Below, in pieces: positions 13,665-22,272 of a DNA stretch of 23,964 nt. The translations under genes were made by a program, and so were the position numbers. The notes under the pieces are model-generated. The model worked only from the letters and a program-made list of their open reading frames with translations, did not search any database and was not told the origin of the DNA. Each line of letters starts with the position of its first letter. Position 1 is the first letter of the stretch. Source of the stretch: CAZIWX01 sp964543125 (GTDB taxonomy: Bacteria; Fidelibacterota; UBA8477); assembly GCA_964543125.1 (NCBI GenBank), contig CAZIWX010000033.1, positions 1 through 23,964 of the forward strand, in the 5' to 3' direction.

Positions 13665-14438
13665 ATGAGCCAACAAGCGGAAAATTCGAATATGCGCCTG
13701 CACCTGAAGATCTGGCGCCAGCTCAACGCCGATGTACCCGGCAAATTCGTGAGCTATGAAAAAGATAAAGTATCAACCGACATGTCCTTTCTGGAAATGC
13801 TGGATGAGCTGAACGAGCAATTGATTAGAGCCGGTGAAGACCCGGTGGCTTTTGACAATGACTGTCGTGAGGGCATTTGTGGCATGTGTGGTTTGGTAAT
13901 CAACGGCCAAGCCCATGGTCCACGCCGGGCAACCACTACCTGCCAGTTACATATGCGCGAGTTTAAAGACGGTGATACCATTACAATCGAGCCCTGGCGT
14001 GCCAAGGCTTTTCCGGTAGTAAAAGACCTGGTAGTGGATCGGAGTGCTTTTGACCGGATCATCCAGGCGGGTGGTTACATCTCCGTCAATACCGGAAATG
14101 CACAGGATGCCAACGCCATTCCGGTCGCCAAAAAGAATGCGGACCTGGCCATGGACGCGGCTGCCTGTATTGGATGCGGCGCCTGTGTGGCCGCCTGCCC
14201 CAACGCTTCAGCCTCGCTGTTCACAGCCGCCAAGATCAGCCAGTTCGCATTGCTCCCGCAAGGCCGGGTGGAGCGCCGGGAACGGGCAATCGAAATGGTG
14301 AGCCAAATGGATGTGGAAGGCTTTGGCGACTGCTCCAATTACGGCGAGTGCGAAGCCGCCTGCCCGAAAGAGATTTCCATCTCCAACATCGCCCGCATGA
14401 AACGTGAATATGTAAAGGCAGCACTGACAACGGCGTAA
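13665..14438 (+). CDS. sdhB: Succinate dehydrogenase/fumarate reductase iron-sulfur subunit
   Basis: A 257-residue protein from ATG 13665; AGGAG at 13651-13655 supports this start over an in-frame TTG at 13656. All three clusters are covered. The [2Fe-2S] ligands are C67, C72, C75 and C93 (CREGICGMCG, TTCQLHM). The second motif CIGCGACVAACPNAS (C168, 171, 174, 178) and the third CSNYGECEAACPKE (C223, 229, 233) bind the [4Fe-4S] and [3Fe-4S] centres. It links the flavoprotein to the cytochrome b. It is the last gene of sdhCAB and is followed by a clear terminator. Confidence 0.97.
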   Translation: MSQQAENSNMRLHLKIWRQLNADVPGKFVSYEKDKVSTDMSFLEMLDELNEQLIRAGEDPVAFDNDCREGICGMCGLVINGQAHGPRRATTTCQLHMREFKDGDTITIEPWRAKAFPVVKDLVVDRSAFDRIIQAGGYISVNTGNAQDANAIPVAKKNADLAMDAAACIGCGACVAACPNASASLFTAAKISQFALLPQGRVERRERAIEMVSQMDVEGFGDCSNYGECEAACPKEISISNIARMKREYVKAALTTA

Positions 14439-14468
14439 AGTCAGTACCCTTAGATTCAGACCTACAAC

Positions 14469-14507
14469 AATCTCCTCCCGCCTTTTATGGACGAGAGGAG
14501 GTTTTTT
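14469..14507 (+). terminator. Rho-independent terminator after sdhCAB
   Basis: CTCCTC (14472-14477) pairs with GAGGAG (14495-14500), and flanking AAT/GTT pairs extend the stem. Six Ts (14502-14507) follow at once. It lies 30 bp after the sdhB stop. Confidence 0.85.
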
Positions 14508-14589
14508 CGTCCGGTATCTTTATCCAATAATTCCTTTCCCTGAGATTCAATGTTCCAATTTTCCCTTCTAACCTGTATCCTTGCTGTTA

Positions 14590-15150
14590 ATGGATTTAAT
14601 TGCCCTGTTCCTGCTCTCGATCTCCCTGGCCCTGGATGCCTTTGCCGTATCGCTGGCCAGTGGTTTCAGTCATCCCGGGTTTACCGGCTCGGATGCCTTG
14701 AAAATGGCGCTGTTCTTTGGTGGATTTCAGGCTGGGATGCCCATCCTCGGTTGGTACGGCGGCACTCACATCCAACAATTGATTGCACCCTGGGACCATT
14801 GGGTCGCCTTCAGCCTGTTAGCGCTCATTGGTGGGCACATGATCTACCATGCCCTGTTCGATCAGGCGGAAACCCCGAGACTCAATCCGTTTAATCTGAA
14901 AGTCCTGACCGGACTGGCCATCGCCACCAGTATCGACGCACTCATCGTCGGGGTGAGTTTGGCCTTGGTTGGCATTCCCATTCTCACCCCGGTTTTAGTC
15001 ATCGGAAGTGTCACTTTTTTGTTTTCTTTTGCTGGTGTGTTTCTGGGGCGTCAAACCGGACATTTACTTGGCTCAAAGTTCGAAATCGGCGGTGGGATTA
15101 TGCTGATTGGCTTAGGATTAAAGATTTTACTTGAGCACTTATCCCGGTAA
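14590..15150 (+). CDS. mntP: MntP-type manganese efflux pump
   Basis: A 186-residue integral membrane protein with six hydrophobic segments in two related halves. Each half carries the family Asp motif: SLALDAFAVSLASG near the N-terminus and ATSIDALIVGVSLAL in the second half. MntP exports Mn(II) across the inner membrane. ATG 14590 is chosen over an in-frame TTG at 14581; the ribosome site is weak. I looked for a yybP-ykoY manganese riboswitch, but only about 80 bp separates the sdh terminator from the start and nothing matches. It appears to be a single-gene unit. Confidence 0.9.
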   Translation: MDLIALFLLSISLALDAFAVSLASGFSHPGFTGSDALKMALFFGGFQAGMPILGWYGGTHIQQLIAPWDHWVAFSLLALIGGHMIYHALFDQAETPRLNPFNLKVLTGLAIATSIDALIVGVSLALVGIPILTPVLVIGSVTFLFSFAGVFLGRQTGHLLGSKFEIGGGIMLIGLGLKILLEHLSR

Positions 15151-15286
15151 ACACCCTGGCGAAGCGTAAAATACCCCGGTCCCGGTTGGTAATGATATTC
15201 CCAACCGCTGCCATCCAATTGTAATTATAGAAATCTGGCCGGTTTCAGCTTCCGCCGACTATATTTTATCCTTCAATCAATCTATA

Positions 15287-15304
15287 CACGCCTTGATTGG
15301 CGTG
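15287..15304. other. Short perfect hairpin upstream of the zinc-ribbon gene
   Basis: CACGCC, loop TTGATT, GGCGTG; 32 bp before the next start codon. No T-run follows. Could be a 5' UTR stem or an operator; function unknown. Confidence 0.3.
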
Positions 15305-15336
15305 GCGCCTGGAACAAAGTTTGAAAGGAAAAAGCG

Positions 15337-15834
15337 ATGATTTGTCCAGCCTGTGGAAATGATCTGACAGTAAAAACGGTGGGTGATTTGGAAGTAGATG
15401 TCTGCCAGAATGGTTGCGGTGGTATTTGGTTTGACTTGCTGGAGCTGAAAAAAGTAGATGAGCCCCACGAGTCCGCCGGTGAAGTGCTCCTGGACATTCC
15501 CCGGAAGCCCGGGATCCAGGTGGATTTCGAAGCCAAGCGCAAATGCCCCCGCTGTGAGAACATGGTCCTCATGCGGCATTTTTATAGTGTCAAGCGTCAG
15601 ATCGAGATCGATGAGTGTCCTAATTGCGGCGGAATCTGGCTGGATGCCGGTGAATTGTCCCAAATCCGATCGCTTTTCAAAAGTGAATCCGAGAAAAAAG
15701 CGGCGGCGGACGTTCTATTCAGTAAAGCCTTTGATGCGGAATTGAAAATTTTAGGCGCCAAAGTCGAACACGGTACGAAAAACCCCCGGGAAATCGGATT
15801 GGCTTTAAAGTTCCTGAGTCCTTCCCCGAAATAA
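15337..15834 (+). CDS. Double zf-TFIIB zinc-ribbon protein
   Basis: A 165-residue protein with two tandem zf-TFIIB-like ribbons. The first, MICPACGNDL with CQNGCGGIWFDLLEL, spans residues 1-38. The second, KCPRCENMVLM with CPNCGGIWLDAGELSQI, spans about 69-108. Both have the diagnostic CxxC...CxxxGGxWxDxxEL pattern, and the tail is hydrophilic. Families of this type are widespread and poorly characterised; nucleic-acid or protein binding is inferred only from the zinc ribbons. GAAAGGA precedes ATG 15337. It looks monocistronic. Confidence 0.85.
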   Translation: MICPACGNDLTVKTVGDLEVDVCQNGCGGIWFDLLELKKVDEPHESAGEVLLDIPRKPGIQVDFEAKRKCPRCENMVLMRHFYSVKRQIEIDECPNCGGIWLDAGELSQIRSLFKSESEKKAAADVLFSKAFDAELKILGAKVEHGTKNPREIGLALKFLSPSPK

Positions 15835-16025
15835 TTTTCAGCCGGTGATAAAACCACAGGCAAACCTTGGTGGTGTTGCAACAACCGATTAAATTGCAGC
15901 ACTATGGTTAGCATGACCTGTTGTAACAAGCCTGATCTGATTTCTCAATCCCTAATAATCACTGAATCCAAGATTTCACCCCGGGCCGCATTATCATTTA
16001 ATTCGTTTATAGGATCATCGTGATT

Positions 16026-17276
16026 ATGAAACTTTTTACCCGGATCGCACTCGCTTTATTCTTGGTCGCTATACTGATCAGTTGCTCCAATCAGCCGGGG
16101 AAGACACCCGGAACTACCCCCGCTGTCGATCAGCCTTATGTCGTTATGTTATCCATGGATGGTTTTCGATGGGATTATGCCTCCCAGGTGCCAACACCTA
16201 ATCTGGATTATATTGCGTCCCACGGTGTCAAAGCGCAGGCCATGATTCCCAGTTTTCCCACCAAGACCTTTCCCAATCACTATTCCATTGCCACCGGATT
16301 ATATCCGGATCACCACGGGATTATTCAAAACACCTTTTACGCCAACGATCTCCACGCCGGATATTCCATCGGGAACCGGCAGGCCGTGGAGAATGGCGCC
16401 TTTTATGGTGGTGAACCAATCTGGGTTACGGCTGATAAACAGGGCCTGCGAACCGCCAGCTATTTCTGGGTGGGGTCCGAGGCACCGATTGGAAACCTGC
16501 AACCCGACATTTGGAAAACCTATGAGCATACTTTCCCTTTTCCGGCCCGCGAGGATAGTGTGATTGCCTGGTTGCAATTACCTGAAAATATTCGTCCCCA
16601 TCTCATCACTTTCTACTTCCACGAACCGGACGCAATCGGGCATAAAAAAGGGCCTGACAGCCCGAAAACAGCACAAGTGATTATGCACCTGGATTCCTTG
16701 GTGGGACGATTCCTTAAAAAACTGGATCAGCTTCTAATCCAAGAGCAGGTGAACTTTATTATCGTTTCCGATCATGGCATGGGCAATATTTCACCGGAGC
16801 GCGTGGTCTTTTTCGAAGATTATTTGAACCCTGCCTGGGTAGATACATTTCTGGGATCGAATCCAACCTACTTACTCCAACCCGATTCCGGCTATGCCGA
16901 CAGCGTAATTCTGGCGTTATCCAAAGTCCCGCATATAAAAGCCTGGAAAAAATCGGAGGTCCCGGCCCGTCTCCATTATGGAACCAACCCACGGATTTAC
17001 GATGTGGTGTTAGTGGCTGACAGTGCCTGGAGTCTGGGCAAACATAAAGGATTTTCACCCGGCCGGTACACCGGTGGCACCCACGGATATGACAATGCTG
17101 ATGATGACATGGGGGCCATTTTTTACGCCATTGGCCCAGCTTTCAAATCCGGCTATGTCCAGCTAAAATTTCCTAATGTAGATATCTACCCGTTATTGGC
17201 CCACCTGCTGAAGCTAAAACCGGCACCCAACGATGGAAATTTCAGTGAGGTTCAGGGAATGCTGGTCAAGCCTTGA
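16026..17276 (+). CDS. Lipoprotein phosphodiesterase/nucleotide pyrophosphatase (NPP family)
   Basis: A 416-residue protein with a lipoprotein signal peptide (VAILISC, then SNQ), so it is probably outer-membrane anchored. It belongs to the alkaline-phosphatase superfamily, type I phosphodiesterase group. Visible metal and catalytic sites are MDGFRWDY (Asp ligand), PTKTFPNHY (Thr nucleophile), HEPDAIGHKKGPDS (Asp/His), VSDHGMG (Asp-His) and GTHGYDN (His). NPP enzymes hydrolyse nucleotides or phosphodiester lipids in the periplasm or outside; the substrate here is unknown. A GTG at 16020 is in frame, but ATG 16026 gives a clean signal peptide. It starts a + strand run of envelope genes. Confidence 0.92.
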   Translation: MKLFTRIALALFLVAILISCSNQPGKTPGTTPAVDQPYVVMLSMDGFRWDYASQVPTPNLDYIASHGVKAQAMIPSFPTKTFPNHYSIATGLYPDHHGIIQNTFYANDLHAGYSIGNRQAVENGAFYGGEPIWVTADKQGLRTASYFWVGSEAPIGNLQPDIWKTYEHTFPFPAREDSVIAWLQLPENIRPHLITFYFHEPDAIGHKKGPDSPKTAQVIMHLDSLVGRFLKKLDQLLIQEQVNFIIVSDHGMGNISPERVVFFEDYLNPAWVDTFLGSNPTYLLQPDSGYADSVILALSKVPHIKAWKKSEVPARLHYGTNPRIYDVVLVADSAWSLGKHKGFSPGRYTGGTHGYDNADDDMGAIFYAIGPAFKSGYVQLKFPNVDIYPLLAHLLKLKPAPNDGNFSEVQGMLVKP

Positions 17277-17304
17277 TCCCTGGTGGGATTTCCCGGTCAG
17301 TGCA

Positions 17305-17400
17305 ATGTTTCATCTTATCTTTCCAGAAGGACTCTATCTAACCGCCGGAATTCTGGTGTTGGCCCTGACATTTTACCGGTGGTTGAAAAAACATGAATAA
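17305..17400 (+). CDS. Possible 31-residue single-TM protein
   Basis: ATG 17305 to TAA 17398-17400 encodes a very short protein with one hydrophobic helix (LYLTAGILVLALTFYRW) and a basic C-terminus KKHE. Its last 8 bases overlap the ATG of the next gene (17393), a typical coupling arrangement. There is no strong ribosome site; a GGTGGGA lies about 17 bp upstream. It could be a genuine small membrane protein or a coupling ORF. Confidence 0.4.
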   Translation: MFHLIFPEGLYLTAGILVLALTFYRWLKKHE

Positions 17401-19447
17401 AGCCCGGCGACGCCTTAATCCCTTTACTGCTTTAATCCTGATATTTTTATCCGGATGTGCCGGGTGGCATCCTGCAACCAAACCTGACCCAAAATTACTT
17501 TTTCAGGCTCTCCCGGTGACCGATCAGGAGCTGATCACCTATTACCAGGGTCATCCCATTCTGCAAACCATCCGAAATGAGGCTGATCAGCCGGTTTTGA
17601 CCGAATATCAGTCTATGACAAATCAGCCGCTCCGGCTTGACCGCTTTCAACATCCTAACCCGGATTTGACCCGCCAGGAAGTCATGGGCTTACCTGATTC
17701 ACAACGAATTTGGTCACTCCAAATCCAACGCGCGGGCGAGCGCATCATCTCCCGTGATTGGTACGATAACGAAGAAAAATTGTTGGGCCGTGAAACTTTC
17801 ACCTACGATCCCGGTGGTTTGCTCATGGAGCGGCGTCTGATCTCATCTTCCAAGACGGTTCTGCGCATTAAGAGCCGCAATCCACTGAACACCCGCCAAT
17901 GGATGACCAACCTTTTCGATCAAGCCGGCAAGTGGACGGGCTTTCGGGTTACAGCTAACGAGCCATTTTATTGGCACTATTATCTCACTCCGGCCGGTTA
18001 TATCCAGCGGGTTGAGCTGCGAACCCGGGAAGATCAGCGAATCTGGCGGGCTGAGTATCAACCCAAAACGCGCGATGGTGATCTGGTCAGCATATTCAGC
18101 GGTACGGGGCAACTGATCCTGCAAACCCGGCACGCAAAAAGCGGACGTGTTTTGTTTATCCGGGATTCGTTACCCCGGTTGGTGGGCAGCCTCTGGAATG
18201 ACGGTTCGCTATTCAACCTGGAGCGTTCGACACTCACGGATTCCACCGAATTATTGGTGTGGCATGCTGTTAAGAATAATGTTCTGGTGCGACGCCAACA
18301 GGTCAACCTGCGCACCGGTTTGCCCATTGAGGATATTTTTTATTACAGCACCGGTCCTCAGCACCCCATTGTCTGGTATGTGTACGACTATCGCGGTTTT
18401 CTGCGCCGAAGCACCAATTATGCCCCGGATGGCATGATTGCCTGGGTGCGAGATTATGATCGCACACCTACCGGGCAACTGATCCGGACCCGGCTCACCA
18501 ACGGTCAGGGAGAATTACACGAAACCGTCTGGTACCATTATGCACCCGGCGGCGCTTTAGTTTTTCAGGAACACCAGGGACCTTTTGGAAAAATAACCGG
18601 CAGTACGCAATATTTTTCGGATAGCCCGCAGCCCCTTATCCGGTTGCGCGATGCGGCGGGGAAAATTGTGAAGGATATTACCACGCTTCCCTCCGGCGAT
18701 ACTTTGCGCTGGGCAAAATATATCGACTTGGACTTTATCTGGGTGGGGCTGTATTATGATCAGCAAGACCATTTGATCAGCGAAAGACGAGTAGCACCGG
18801 ATGAAACGTATGGGCAAACGCTTCATTTCGATGCCCGGGGACGACGCACATACGAAGAATTTTTCCGGAAAGACGGCAGCATTTTTGAGATCATTCGGCA
18901 CCATGAACCTGAAGGGTTTCGATTGCGTGAAACCTATTCGCCCGGCGGGCAATTATTAACGCTGGATTCGACTTATGTAAGGCCGGATGGTCAAAGCCGC
19001 CGGGCAGTTGCTCTAAATGAATTTGGGAGGGTCGAGACACTGGATCTATACACCTACAAAGATTCCATCCGCATTAAAGGCCAACGCTTGAACGGCGCCG
19101 GAAAAATGGTTTCTGCCACCACTTTTGAGCGGGACAGTCTGGGTCAGCTAAAAGCAATTGCCGTGTATGATTCCAGCCATACCCTGATGAATGAAACACG
19201 CTTCCAATATGATCTAAAGGGGCGAAAACTTGGCGAACGGGTCATTGGTAAAGACGGTCAGGTGATCGAAGAGCATCGTTTTCAGTATAGTTTGGATGGC
19301 AAACTCTACCGCCAGCAGGTCTTGCAATCTGGCGGTTTGGTGGAATCGGTGGAATACAAATATTTACGTGATTTGGCGCTTCGCGTAGTTAGTTATTACA
19401 CGTCCGAGGGTGAATTAGCGCGCCGCGAAATAGAAGATACGGATTAA
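17393..19447 (+). CDS. Large lipoprotein with YD/RHS-like beta-hairpin repeats
   Basis: A 684-residue secreted lipoprotein (signal ending FLSGC, then AGW). The whole mature part is built of degenerate 20-25 residue units with a turn such as YDxxGxL: FTYDPGGLLMERRL, YDYRGFLRRS, PTGQLIRTRL, YAPGGALV, FDARGRRTYEEFF, YSPGGQLLTLDS and YDLKGRKLGERV. These recall YD/RHS or WD-like wall-associated repeats that form beta-sheets. There is no RHS core-cleavage motif (PxxxxDPxGL) and no toxin domain, so it is not a classical RHS toxin. Function unknown; a surface structural or binding role is inferred. It overlaps the preceding small ORF by 8 bp and is followed 37 bp later by the beta-lactamase-fold gene. 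Confidence 0.75.
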   Translation: MNKARRRLNPFTALILIFLSGCAGWHPATKPDPKLLFQALPVTDQELITYYQGHPILQTIRNEADQPVLTEYQSMTNQPLRLDRFQHPNPDLTRQEVMGLPDSQRIWSLQIQRAGERIISRDWYDNEEKLLGRETFTYDPGGLLMERRLISSSKTVLRIKSRNPLNTRQWMTNLFDQAGKWTGFRVTANEPFYWHYYLTPAGYIQRVELRTREDQRIWRAEYQPKTRDGDLVSIFSGTGQLILQTRHAKSGRVLFIRDSLPRLVGSLWNDGSLFNLERSTLTDSTELLVWHAVKNNVLVRRQQVNLRTGLPIEDIFYYSTGPQHPIVWYVYDYRGFLRRSTNYAPDGMIAWVRDYDRTPTGQLIRTRLTNGQGELHETVWYHYAPGGALVFQEHQGPFGKITGSTQYFSDSPQPLIRLRDAAGKIVKDITTLPSGDTLRWAKYIDLDFIWVGLYYDQQDHLISERRVAPDETYGQTLHFDARGRRTYEEFFRKDGSIFEIIRHHEPEGFRLRETYSPGGQLLTLDSTYVRPDGQSRRAVALNEFGRVETLDLYTYKDSIRIKGQRLNGAGKMVSATTFERDSLGQLKAIAVYDSSHTLMNETRFQYDLKGRKLGERVIGKDGQVIEEHRFQYSLDGKLYRQQVLQSGGLVESVEYKYLRDLALRVVSYYTSEGELARREIEDTD

Positions 19448-19484
19448 TACGATGATTGGTGTCGATTGGGCAAAGGAGCCAAGT

Positions 19485-20438
19485 ATGCGAGCGGATACGA
19501 AGCGGTCAGATCTGAGGATTACTATAACACTGGGAATGATCGTTATGTCATTGGGCATATCCGGTTGTGCGCATTTACCATTCGGCAAAGCAAGCGCCAC
19601 TAAAAACCAACCTGAAAGCAAAACCATTGCTGTCGCTTACCGGAATCTGGGTACGGATGAAGTCAAAGTATACAATCCCATGGCTGAGTTTCATGCCGCT
19701 AGTACCATGAAAACCCCGGTGATGTTCCAACTCTACCGGATGCGCGATGAAGGCAACTTAAAAATGAACGATCAAGTTAAGGTAACCAATGAGTTTACCA
19801 GTATTTTGGACGGCTCCTTGTTCAATCTGCCCGTAACACCGGCAGATCCGGACGGTATGTATCCACATTTGGGCCATTATATGTCGATCCGTGACTTGAT
19901 CGAAAAAATGATTACCTGGAGTTCCAATTTAGCCACCAATATTCTCATCGATATCGCTGACCCGGTGGAAATTGCACAAACCATAAAAGCTATCCAAGCC
20001 TACGGTGTACTCGTACTTCGGGGCGTTGAAGATTTAAAAGCCTATTCTGCCGGTTTGAATAATCAGACGACCGCAGCCGGTATGATGAATGTCATGACCG
20101 CTGTCTATCGTTCTAATCTCGTGGCCGATTCATCCCGCCATGAAATGATTCGTATTTTGGAAGAGCAACATTACAACAATATGATTCCCGAAGGGGTTCC
20201 GGACGGGGTTCAAATAGCGCATAAAACCGGATCGATCACCCGCATTGCTCATGACGCGGCAATTATTTTTCCTCCCAAAGCCGATCCTTATGTGTTGGTT
20301 ATTCTAACCGGTGGATATACTGATCATAGCGAAGCTCAGGCGGTAGGCGCGCGTATTTCAAAACGCATCTACGAATATCACCTGAATCCGAATCCAAATA
20401 AGTCCATCGACATTTCGGATTTGATCCCGAAAAAATAA
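19485..20438 (+). CDS. Class A beta-lactamase-fold serine hydrolase lipoprotein
   Basis: A 317-residue protein from ATG 19485, with AAAGGAG six bases upstream; this also places the lipoprotein signal correctly (MSLGISGC, then AHL). Active-site elements in order are S73TMK76 (SxxK), SSN at 146-148 in place of the usual SDN, an omega-loop-like GVEDLKAY with E182, and HKTG (KTG at 247-249). Such chromosomal enzymes may be true beta-lactamases or murein-related hydrolases; resistance cannot be inferred. The first residues after the Cys are linker-like. It lies last in the + strand envelope run, convergent with the next gene 10 bp away, and no terminator is seen between them. Confidence 0.88.
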   Translation: MRADTKRSDLRITITLGMIVMSLGISGCAHLPFGKASATKNQPESKTIAVAYRNLGTDEVKVYNPMAEFHAASTMKTPVMFQLYRMRDEGNLKMNDQVKVTNEFTSILDGSLFNLPVTPADPDGMYPHLGHYMSIRDLIEKMITWSSNLATNILIDIADPVEIAQTIKAIQAYGVLVLRGVEDLKAYSAGLNNQTTAAGMMNVMTAVYRSNLVADSSRHEMIRILEEQHYNNMIPEGVPDGVQIAHKTGSITRIAHDAAIIFPPKADPYVLVILTGGYTDHSEAQAVGARISKRIYEYHLNPNPNKSIDISDLIPKK

Positions 20439-20448
20439 TCTAATTCAC

Positions 20449-22269
20449 TCAGTACGGATAGCCTGCAACCTGAAGCGGCTTATCTTCATCATCCAACAGG
20501 CGGTATAACACCGGGTCCTGTAAAATTTCCAACAGATCCCGGGGGTAGCCATCCACGAACACCTGCCGATTCACGAACCGGATGCCATGACTATAATCCA
20601 TATACCAGTTGATATGAATATTGGTCTGGTGCTGAATGGGTTGGCCGTCCAGTTTGTACCAACCATAAATGACCACATGCTCCGGCCGGGTTGGATCGGC
20701 AATGAGATTTGATAACACCACGTCTTTCTTGATTCCGCCAATCAACAGGCCCGGCTCACCACCGGCTGCCTGAATCTCTGCTTGAACCAAATTTTGGTGC
20801 AGCAGCCAGGTGGCGGGCAGCTCATTTTTATGACCTACCGGCCAGATAGCTATCGGCTCGATACGTAACCCGGCATGGGAGTCGATTAAGTCTACCAGCT
20901 TGCGCGTGGGCAAGGCCGCATCTAAAAAATCAGCCATTTTTTGCGCGGTTTGAGGACTCATGGGCATCCGGCAATAATCGGAATCATTGCCCACCGGCCA
21001 GTATTCCGGCAGGAACTGAAATCTGACTTGATGGGATTGGCCGGCGGCATCCAAAAGCAGCGTATCGATTGAGACCGGTTGAGTAAGAAACTCCGGATAA
21101 TTTCCCGTCAGGAATTGCCGCCAAACCGCTGCTTCCCGGTCTTTAAAAGTCATTGATTCGATCTGCTGAATAAAAGCTGAGCCCGTCGGCGCCGCGCTCC
21201 GTCGGCGCGGGAAATTCATCTTCCAGAAAGACGGTAATTCACCATCAATCCACGCATTATAAACCCGGTCACCGTAATAGGTGTAACCGGCTTCCTCCAA
21301 AGTGGTGCCGGATAACAGGCTGTGAATAAAGCCGTTGCGCTCCACCTGGATGGTATGCAGAATTTCCCGCCGGGGATTCTTTTTCAGGATGATCTGCAGG
21401 CGGCCGTTCAGTGCCCGGTAGTGAATAAACGCTGAATCGGTGGTCCGGGTCATTTCCAGATTGGCGGAAAAATCCCGGGCCATTTTTTTACTGCGCCACC
21501 AGGTTCCGCCGGTTGCACTGACGAATGGCTTCCCGTTGTACAAAGCAATGGAATCATTATAGGCCAGCACCAGTAAATCATTAGCTGGGGAGCGCAGTAA
21601 CCAATTTTTCAGTTTTTTGCCGATGGCTTCATTGTAACCGTAATCACTGTCCAGAAAAGCAATACGTGTCACCCAATCCGGAATGGAATCCACGGACTCG
21701 ATAAAACCATTGATAAGGGCTCCGCCACCGCTGTGACTGTTCAGGACAATGCGGGCGCCGCGGTTACCCGTTCGAATCCGGACGGAGTCAATTAGATCCT
21801 GAATTAATCGCGGATAGTCGGGGTGCGCTTGTTTCCAGGCCGGCCAACTGTGCGAAGCTGCTTCCAGGTACGCGACGATATAATTGTGAGTGGAATCGAT
21901 TTTCCGGAGATAGCGCGTCTGAGCCGCGATGTGCTGGATATTATAATGCCAATCAGCACCGGGTGTCATTGTCTTCCCGGCAGTTTGCTCAATGGTATTT
22001 CCGTTGGGTAATGCAAACAGAACGAGTAGGGTTGGACGAGCGGAATCAAATTTAGCCACAGCAGGTGCATTGATGTAGATCCGCACATCGCCGCCAAACC
22101 GAAAAACAGTTTCCTGCTCCGCTAAATTTTTACTCTGATAGAATCCGGCCCAGGTTGAATAAACCGGTGATTTGAGATAGTTGGGTAATGAGAAATGATT
22201 TCCCGGCTGGCAGGCAACAATTAAAAGAACCAAACCGCCAATCAGTCCCGCATAAAGCCTAAAGAGCAT
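20449..22269 (-). CDS. Lipoprotein with alpha/beta-hydrolase-like domain fused to an uncharacterised C-terminal domain
   Basis: A 606-residue lipoprotein (signal LVLLIVAC, then QPG). Residues about 55-290 look like an alpha/beta hydrolase: strand LLVLFALPNG, the nucleophile elbow NSHSGGG with S180, and FLDSDYG (207-211) as a possible acid region. From about residue 430 a different domain begins with YCRMPMSPQTAQKMADFL, LPTRKLVDLIDSHAG, GGIKKDVVLS, VVIYGWYKLDGQPI and WYMDYSHGIR. I have an impression of similar sequences in stand-alone hypothetical secreted proteins but know no assigned function. His and Asp conservation (DSHAG, DYSHG) hints at a metal or hydrolytic site. It is encoded 3 bp after the aldo/keto reductase gene, so the two are probably co-transcribed. 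Confidence 0.75.
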   Translation of the reverse strand: MLFRLYAGLIGGLVLLIVACQPGNHFSLPNYLKSPVYSTWAGFYQSKNLAEQETVFRFGGDVRIYINAPAVAKFDSARPTLLVLFALPNGNTIEQTAGKTMTPGADWHYNIQHIAAQTRYLRKIDSTHNYIVAYLEAASHSWPAWKQAHPDYPRLIQDLIDSVRIRTGNRGARIVLNSHSGGGALINGFIESVDSIPDWVTRIAFLDSDYGYNEAIGKKLKNWLLRSPANDLLVLAYNDSIALYNGKPFVSATGGTWWRSKKMARDFSANLEMTRTTDSAFIHYRALNGRLQIILKKNPRREILHTIQVERNGFIHSLLSGTTLEEAGYTYYGDRVYNAWIDGELPSFWKMNFPRRRSAAPTGSAFIQQIESMTFKDREAAVWRQFLTGNYPEFLTQPVSIDTLLLDAAGQSHQVRFQFLPEYWPVGNDSDYCRMPMSPQTAQKMADFLDAALPTRKLVDLIDSHAGLRIEPIAIWPVGHKNELPATWLLHQNLVQAEIQAAGGEPGLLIGGIKKDVVLSNLIADPTRPEHVVIYGWYKLDGQPIQHQTNIHINWYMDYSHGIRFVNRQVFVDGYPRDLLEILQDPVLYRLLDDEDKPLQVAGYPY

Positions 22270-22272
22270 GTT

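Noticed and set aside
14508..14589. Manganese (yybP-ykoY) riboswitch upstream of mntP
   Set aside because: Too little space after the sdh terminator and no matching conserved loops.
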